Below are positions 59,108 through 64,000 of a DNA stretch of 64,000 nucleotides, piece by piece. The notes under the pieces are model-generated. The model was not told where the DNA came from. It made no database searches and saw only the letters and a program-made list of their open reading frames with translations. The translations under genes were made by a program, and so were the position numbers. Position 1 is the stretch's first letter. Every line of letters starts with the position of its first letter. This DNA is from Hymenobacter monticola. GTDB lineage: Bacteria > Bacteroidota > Bacteroidia > Cytophagales > Hymenobacteraceae. The stretch covers positions 1,178,001 to 1,242,000 of the forward strand of contig NZ_CP094534.1 in the NCBI RefSeq assembly GCF_022811645.1. Direction: 5' to 3'.

Positions 59108-61378
59108 CTACAGCGCCTTGCTGCCCATCTGCGCATCCACCACCGCGATGGAGGCCATGTTCACGATGTCGCGCACGCTGGCGCCGAGCTGCAGGATGTG
59201 CACCGGCTTGCGCATGCCCATGAGCACGGGCCCAATCACCTCGGCACCGCCGATTTCCTGTAGCACCTTGTAGGCAATGTTGCCCGACTCCACGTTCGGA
59301 AACACCAGCGTGTTGGCGCCTTTCTCGGCCAGGGGCGAGAAGCCGTAGTGCTCCTGTAACAAGGCCGGACTCAGGGCCACGTTGGCCTGCATCTCACCGT
59401 CAATCAGCAGATTGGGGAAGCGGGCTTTGGCCAGCTCCGTGGCTTTGCGGGTCTTTTCGGGCAGCACGCCGGCGTTGGAGCCGAAGTTGGAGTAGCTGAT
59501 GACGGCAATGCGCGGCGCGGTGTCGAAGAAGCGCACCGCGCGGGCCGTGAGGCCAATAATCTCCACCATTTCCTCGGCCGTGGGGTTAATGTTCACCGTG
59601 GTATCGGCAAAGAAATACGGTCCTTTCTTGTGCTGAATGATGTACATGGAAGCCACGCGACGCACGCCTTCTTCGGTGCCAATGACCTGCAGCGAGGGAA
59701 TGATGCTCTTGCCGTAGTCTTTGGTGAGGCCGGTGATGCAGGCGTCGGCCTCGCCGGTTTCCACCATCATGGCGGCGAAGTAGTTGCGCTCCCGCATCAG
59801 GCGGCGGCCTTCGTAGAGGGTCATGCCCCGGCGCTGGCGCTTCTGGTACAGTAGGTTGGCGTACTCGTCGCGCTTGGCGTCCTGCTTCAGGATGTTGATG
59901 ATTTCACAACCTTCCAGGTCCACGCTGTTCTCACGGGCAATGGCTTCAATCTTTTCCTGCGGCCCCAGCAGAATGGGCCAGCACACGCCCTCGTCGCGCA
60001 GAATCTGGGCGGCTTTGAGAATCTTGTAGTTGTCGGCTTCGGCAAACACCACCCGCTTGGGGTTGGCCTTGGCTGCCGAGGTGATGCGGTTCATCAGCTT
60101 CTGGTTCACGCCGAGGCGGGCGCGCAGGTGGTCTTCGTAGGCGGCCCAGTCTTCGATGGGCGCCTTGGCCACACCGCTTTCCATGGCCGCCCGGGCCACG
60201 GCCGGGCTGATGCTGGTGATGAGGCGCGGGTCGAGGGGCTTAGGAATGAGGTAGGTGCGACCAAAGGCCAGCGTGTTGTCGCCGTAGGCTTTGTTCACCA
60301 TCTCGGGCACGGGCTCCTTGCTGAGCTCGGCCAGGGCGTGCACCGCCGCCAGCTTCATGGCCTCGTTGATTTCGGTGGCGCGCACGTCCATGGCCCCCCG
60401 GAAGATGTAGGGGAAACCCAGCACGTTGTTCACCTGGTTGGGGTGGTCGGAGCGGCCGGTGGCCATGATGAGGTCGTCGCGCGTGGCCATGGCCAGCTGG
60501 TAGCTCACCTCGGGGTCGGGGTTGGCCAGGGCAAACACGATAGGGTTCGGGGCCATGCGCAAGAGCAGGCCGGCCGGCAGCACATTGGCCGCCGAAAGGC
60601 CCAGAAACACGTCGGCGTCCTGCATAGCCTCCTCTAGGTTGTTCACGGCGCGGCTGGTGGCAAACTGCATCTGAATGGGCGCCAGGTTGGTGCGCCGGTC
60701 GTGGATGAGGCCGTCCTTGTCGAACACCACCACGTTTTCCTTTTTCAGGCCCAGCGCCAGGTACAGCCGCAGGCACGACACAGCCGCCGCGCCCGCTCCG
60801 CTCACCACCATGCGCACGTCCTCAATTTTCTTGCCCACCACTTCCAGCGCGTTCAACAGGGCGGCCGACGAGATGATGGCCGTGCCGTGCTGGTCGTCGT
60901 GCATCAGCGGGATGTTCATCTTCTCGCGCAGCTCCGTCTCGATGCGGAAGCACTCCGGCGCCTTGATGTCTTCCAGGTTGATGCCGCCGAAGGTAGGCTC
61001 CAGCGACTTCACAATCTTGATAAACTCGTCGGGGTCGGTGGCGTCAATCTCAATATCGAAGCAATCGATACCGGCGAACTTCTTGAAGAGCACGCCTTTG
61101 CCTTCCATCACTGGCTTGCTGGCGGCGGGGCCGATGTTGCCCAGCCCCAGCACGGCTGTGCCATTCGAAATAACGGCCACCAGGTTGCCCTTGGCGGTGT
61201 ATTTGTACACGTCGTCGGGGTTGGCGGCGATTTCCTTGCAGGGCTCGGCCACGCCGGGCGAGTAGGCCAGGGCCAGGTCGAGTTGGGTGCTTACCGGCTT
61301 GGTGGGGATGACCTCAATCTTACCAGCGGGCTCCTGCGAGTGGTAGTTGAGGGCGTCTTGCTTGTTTATTTTCAGCAT
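59108..61378 (-). CDS. maeB: NADP-type malic enzyme with phosphotransacetylase-like domain
   Basis: This 756-residue protein has the two-domain MaeB layout. The N-terminal malic enzyme (about 1-430) decarboxylates malate to pyruvate: '[45 protein letters not shown]' (split) and '[21 protein letters not shown]' (split) hold the catalytic Tyr/Lys and metal ligands, and '[12 protein letters not shown]' is the nucleotide-binding loop. The C-terminal part (about 430-756) resembles phosphotransacetylase ('[18 protein letters not shown]', '[10 protein letters not shown]'-like segment '[17 protein letters not shown]', '[14 protein letters not shown]'). In E. coli MaeB the PTA-like domain is regulatory rather than catalytic. 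The protein is complete and cytoplasmic. It ends 18 bases before a perfect palindrome. Confidence 0.93.
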   Translation of the reverse strand: MLKINKQDALNYHSQEPAGKIEVIPTKPVSTQLDLALAYSPGVAEPCKEIAANPDDVYKYTAKGNLVAVISNGTAVLGLGNIGPAASKPVMEGKGVLFKKFAGIDCFDIEIDATDPDEFIKIVKSLEPTFGGINLEDIKAPECFRIETELREKMNIPLMHDDQHGTAIISSAALLNALEVVGKKIEDVRMVVSGAGAAAVSCLRLYLALGLKKENVVVFDKDGLIHDRRTNLAPIQMQFATSRAVNNLEEAMQDADVFLGLSAANVLPAGLLLRMAPNPIVFALANPDPEVSYQLAMATRDDLIMATGRSDHPNQVNNVLGFPYIFRGAMDVRATEINEAMKLAAVHALAELSKEPVPEMVNKAYGDNTLAFGRTYLIPKPLDPRLITSISPAVARAAMESGVAKAPIEDWAAYEDHLRARLGVNQKLMNRITSAAKANPKRVVFAEADNYKILKAAQILRDEGVCWPILLGPQEKIEAIARENSVDLEGCEIINILKQDAKRDEYANLLYQKRQRRGMTLYEGRRLMRERNYFAAMMVETGEADACITGLTKDYGKSIIPSLQVIGTEEGVRRVASMYIIQHKKGPYFFADTTVNINPTAEEMVEIIGLTARAVRFFDTAPRIAVISYSNFGSNAGVLPEKTRKATELAKARFPNLLIDGEMQANVALSPALLQEHYGFSPLAEKGANTLVFPNVESGNIAYKVLQEIGGAEVIGPVLMGMRKPVHILQLGASVRDIVNMASIAVVDAQMGSKAL

Positions 61379-61474
61379 CGGGAATTACAAAATCAGAAGA
61401 AAAGCACGGAGCGGTTCCGCCCACAAGGTCCGGCTTAATCTCCCGAAATTACTGCGGCCCGCTTGGTTTCCCGC

Positions 61475-61509
61475 AAAAAAAGACCCGAACCAGCACCGGC
61501 CCGGGTCTT
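61475..61509 (-). terminator. Rho-independent terminator of the lipoprotein gene
   Basis: On the minus strand, AAGACCCG pairs with CGGGTCTT across a 14-base loop, followed by a T-run (61475-61481 on the plus strand are A). It lies just after the stop at 61534. Confidence 0.75.
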
Positions 61510-61533
61510 AGCGAACTGGATTGCAGCGCGGCG

Positions 61534-62121
61534 CTATTCCAGTTTCAGGTTCTCAAACTTGCCGGTTACTTTCACGTTGCACTGCGCCGGAGTGGTAGAA
61601 GGGTAACGCTCGCGGGGGTCGTTCACTCCGTTCATGACCATCTCAAACGAGCCGGCCAGCAGCCGGCGTTGGCTGTCGTAGGCCGTAATCTCCACTTTGC
61701 CCAGCATGGCATTGTTGCGGCTGAAGTAGAGCTGGCCGCTGGTTGCGCCCGGCACATGCAGGATGGTGTAGTTGTACTGCGTTTCGGCCACCGCTCCGGC
61801 ACTACCCTGCCGGTCGCGCACCAGATACGTCCCCAGCAAATTAGGCGTAAGCGCCGAATTTGGAATGGTGAAAGAAATGAAGTCGTTGCCCTCGGGCACA
61901 TCGAAAGCCAATAGCATTTCCTTGGCGTCTTGCCGGCCAATGAGCTTCATGGAATTCTGGGTATAGGTCAGCCCGGAATCGAAGTTACTGCTAGTTGGGA
62001 AAGTGAACGTGCGTGTCATTTCAGCCTTCACAGCCGGGACGAAAGGTTGAGGGTCAGCGTCTTTTTTGGAACAACCCGTGGCTAGTACAACTGTCAGGAA
62101 AAGGGCAGTAAGCGTTTTCAT
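61534..62121 (-). CDS. Lipoprotein of unknown function
   Basis: This 195-residue lipoprotein has lipobox 'LATGC' (Cys17), followed by 'SKKDADPQP'. The mature domain is a beta-sandwich-like run ('MLLAFDVPEGNDFISFTIPNS', split; 'GQLYFSRNNAMLGKVEITAYDSQRRLLAGSFEMVM', split), ending in 'CNVKVTGKFENLKLE'. It resembles the many small lipoproteins of Bacteroidota with an Ig- or lipocalin-like fold, but no family could be fixed. The start at 62121 begins the signal peptide; the longer frame to 62199 is not preferred. It lies downstream of a lytic transglycosylase gene on the same strand. Confidence 0.72.
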   Translation of the reverse strand: MKTLTALFLTVVLATGCSKKDADPQPFVPAVKAEMTRTFTFPTSSNFDSGLTYTQNSMKLIGRQDAKEMLLAFDVPEGNDFISFTIPNSALTPNLLGTYLVRDRQGSAGAVAETQYNYTILHVPGATSGQLYFSRNNAMLGKVEITAYDSQRRLLAGSFEMVMNGVNDPRERYPSTTPAQCNVKVTGKFENLKLE

Positions 62122-62216
62122 ATTTTGCAGAAAAAGATGAGTCTCCTGGCTGTTTGCAAGCCGTGTGCCACTTCCCGCAAATAGTTCCCGGCGGCTCAAT
62201 AAAAAGTTAGCTTTAC

Positions 62217-64000
62217 TTAACTCTGCGGCACCAGCAGCTTTTGGCCCAGCTTCACCTCGTCAGAAGTGAGGTGGTTGACTTCGCGAAGCTGCTGCACGCT
62301 CACCCCAAACCGGCGCGAAATGTTGAACAGCGTGTCGCCGGGCTGCACCAAATGCACTTTGGAGGCCAGGTCGTGCTTGCTCAGCGTGGCTTTGGGCGCG
62401 GCAGCTACTTCCTTCGCCGCCGGCTTGGCATGCTTGCGCGGCGCTTCAGCTACGGCTTCCACCTCGGCCGGCGCGCTGAACTCCAGCCGCTGGCCCATGG
62501 TCACATTTTCGGAAGGCAGCTTGTTCCAGGCCACCAGTTGCGCCACGCTCACGCCGTGCTCGCGGGCCAGCTTGGTCAGGTTATCGCCCCGGCGCACGGT
62601 GTAGGGCCCATTGTTGGGCGTTTCTTCCGCTCCCGGAGCAGTTTCGACGGCCACTTCCGGCTCTGCGGCCACAGCGGCTTTGGCTTCGTTGCGCCTGGCC
62701 TCGGCGGCTTGCGTCTGGGCCAGACGGCGGGCGGCCACGCGGGCCTGGGCTTCCGCCGCGGCTTGCTGAATAGCCTGCCGCTGCCGAATGGCTACCAGCC
62801 GGGCTTCCTGCTGCTTTTCCTGCTTAATCAGTTCCTGCACCCGGGTCACTTCCCGGGCATTGGCGTCGGCCTGCTCTTTGCGGGCTAAAGCCTCCTCGGC
62901 CGAAACCAGCGGACGCACTGGGCGCGGCGCGGCGGCAATGGCTTCCACCGGCGCTTTGGGCGTGCTGGGGGCGGCCGTGGGCAGGGGCACGAAAATGACC
63001 AGCTGCTTGCCCGGCTTGAGGGCCTTGCCTTTGGGTAGCTCGTTCCAGCGGCGCAGCTGGCTTTGGCTCACCTCAAACCGCTCGGCCAAGCTGGCTAGCG
63101 TTTCGCCTTTCTTCACCTTGTGCGGCACCCGCCGGAAACGGGGCGCAGCCGCCTCATCCCTGGCCCGCGGGCCATCGGTGGCGGCCAGCAGCTGCTTGCT
63201 CACCCAGGGCTCCACGCCTTCCAGACGGGGCGGCAGCGCGGCCAGCGGGCGCGGCAGCTCGGCCGTGGGCTGGCAGTAGTCCAGCAAGGTGTTGCGGTCG
63301 ACATCGCCCAGATGCTCCGCCGCCGAGGCCGGAAACCGCACCACGTAGGAGCGGTAGCCGGCGGGCAGGGCCGCGCGCCGCAGCTCGGGGTTGAAGCGGG
63401 TGAGAAACAGGGAATCCTCGTAGCCGCAGGCGCGGCTCAGGCGGCGCAGGTCGAAGGCGCGGCCGCGCAGGCCCAGCGTGTCCATGGCCTCGGCGTATTG
63501 GTAGCGCAGCTTGTCGGTGCGCAGGCCGTGGGCCTCGGCGTACTTCATACTGTACATGATGGCCGTGAAGGTGGGCACGTAGTTGCGCGTTTCGGCGGGC
63601 ATGTGCGGGTATAGGTCCCAGAAGGTCTTTTTGCCGGTGCGGCGCATCACGCGCTGCACGCTGCCCGCGCCCCAGTTGTAGGCGGCCAGCACCAGCTCCC
63701 AGTCGTGAAACACGCCGTAGAGGTAGCGCAGGTGCTTGCAGGCAGCCTCGGTGGCCTTTTCGGGGGCCATGCGCTCGTCAATCCACTCGTCGCGCACCAG
63801 GCGCAGGTCGCCGGCCGTGGGGCCCATAAACTGCCAGAGGCCGGTGGCGCCCACCGGCGACTTGGCCGTCGGAATCAGGGCCGACTCCACCACGGCCAGG
63901 TACTTCAGGTCGGTGGGCAGGTTGTACTTGGCGAGGTACTTCTCAAAGAGCGGGAAATAGAGGTTTTCGCGCTCCAGCACGCGCTGCAGGTAGCTGCGGT
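62217..64000 (-). CDS. MltD-type lytic transglycosylase with three LysM domains, 5' truncated
   Basis: The frame is open to the window edge, so the N-terminus (signal and start of the catalytic domain) is missing; at least 594 residues remain. The SLT domain contains catalytic Glu in 'AVVESALIPTAKSPVGATGLWQFM' (split), then 'LAAYNWGAGSVQRVMRR' and 'ETRNYVPTFTAIMY'. Three LysM domains follow: 'HKVKKGETLASLAERFEV', 'YTVRRGDNLTKLAREHGV' and 'HLVQPGDTLFNISRRFGV'. A helical Ala/Arg/Glu-rich linker lies between the first and second. MltD-like enzymes cut the glycan strands of peptidoglycan in the periplasm. The lipoprotein gene downstream may be co-transcribed. Confidence 0.92.
   Translation of the reverse strand, partial: RSYLQRVLERENLYFPLFEKYLAKYNLPTDLKYLAVVESALIPTAKSPVGATGLWQFMGPTAGDLRLVRDEWIDERMAPEKATEAACKHLRYLYGVFHDWELVLAAYNWGAGSVQRVMRRTGKKTFWDLYPHMPAETRNYVPTFTAIMYSMKYAEAHGLRTDKLRYQYAEAMDTLGLRGRAFDLRRLSRACGYEDSLFLTRFNPELRRAALPAGYRSYVVRFPASAAEHLGDVDRNTLLDYCQPTAELPRPLAALPPRLEGVEPWVSKQLLAATDGPRARDEAAAPRFRRVPHKVKKGETLASLAERFEVSQSQLRRWNELPKGKALKPGKQLVIFVPLPTAAPSTPKAPVEAIAAAPRPVRPLVSAEEALARKEQADANAREVTRVQELIKQEKQQEARLVAIRQRQAIQQAAAEAQARVAARRLAQTQAAEARRNEAKAAVAAEPEVAVETAPGAEETPNNGPYTVRRGDNLTKLAREHGVSVAQLVAWNKLPSENVTMGQRLEFSAPAEVEAVAEAPRKHAKPAAKEVAAAPKATLSKHDLASKVHLVQPGDTLFNISRRFGVSVQQLREVNHLTSDEVKLGQKLLVPQS

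Overview
The window looks like a chromosomal segment of a GC-rich Bacteroidota, most likely a Hymenobacter-type member of the Cytophagales. This is inference from content. There is a complete sprA, the type IX secretion (T9SS) translocon and gliding gene. There are type A and type B T9SS sorting domains and three large TonB-linked outer-membrane barrels. Promoters show Bacteroidota -7 boxes (TAnnTTTG), and many exported proteins carry Gln right after the signal-peptidase site. The order maeB-ruvA-sprA-gcvH resembles what I recall from this phylum. No rRNA, tRNA, transposase, phage gene or CRISPR array was seen.

Layout. 1-4.4 kb: the end of an outer-membrane barrel, an LPG-synthase-type membrane protein, a small lipoprotein and a LysM protein. 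4.4-9.3 kb: a methionine block, metY-metX-hom. Its leader stacks a SAM-I riboswitch, a probable terminator and a poly-cysteine mini-ORF. Palindromes fill the metY-metX gap, and a 20-bp-period direct repeat precedes hom. 9.4-19.8 kb: surface and export genes, namely two tandem esterases (one fused to a T9SS display module), an LD-carboxypeptidase, two paralogous seven-blade propeller proteins and a two-domain hydrolase. 20-24.2 kb: a glutaminyl-cyclase-like M28 lipoprotein, cysS with an in-frame repeat-like insert, and a membrane EEP-family protein. 24.2-32.6 kb: three tandem copies of a large gliding-motility-type surface protein, the first a decayed remnant. 32.8-37.3 kb: a flippase, a GT4 glycosyltransferase and an overlapping HNH-nuclease/AAA-ATPase pair resembling the Septu anti-phage system. 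37.4-45.5 kb: two divergent TonB-dependent receptors, one followed by a surface lipoprotein gene. 45.7-48.2 kb: an exported TonB-C-domain protein, yicC and a small secreted protein. 48.2-61.4 kb: a VanZ-M28 peptidase fusion, gcvH, sprA, ruvA and a malic enzyme. 61.5-64 kb: a lipoprotein and a truncated MltD-type lytic transglycosylase.

How it fits together. Hom and MetX make O-acetylhomoserine, which MetY sulfhydrylates. Control signals for the end product (SAM) and, by inference, for cysteine lie in the metY leader. SprA would export the sorting-domain proteins encoded around it, and the QC-like lipoprotein could cyclise the N-terminal Gln that most exported proteins here expose.

The intergenic spaces are packed with long near-perfect inverted repeats of about eleven sequence types, several seen twice. 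One relative sits inside the cysS reading frame. The strongest candidates for something new are the combined SAM/poly-Cys leader of metY, the phased repeat before hom, the Septu-like pair and the VanZ-M28 fusion that keeps a fossil signal peptide.
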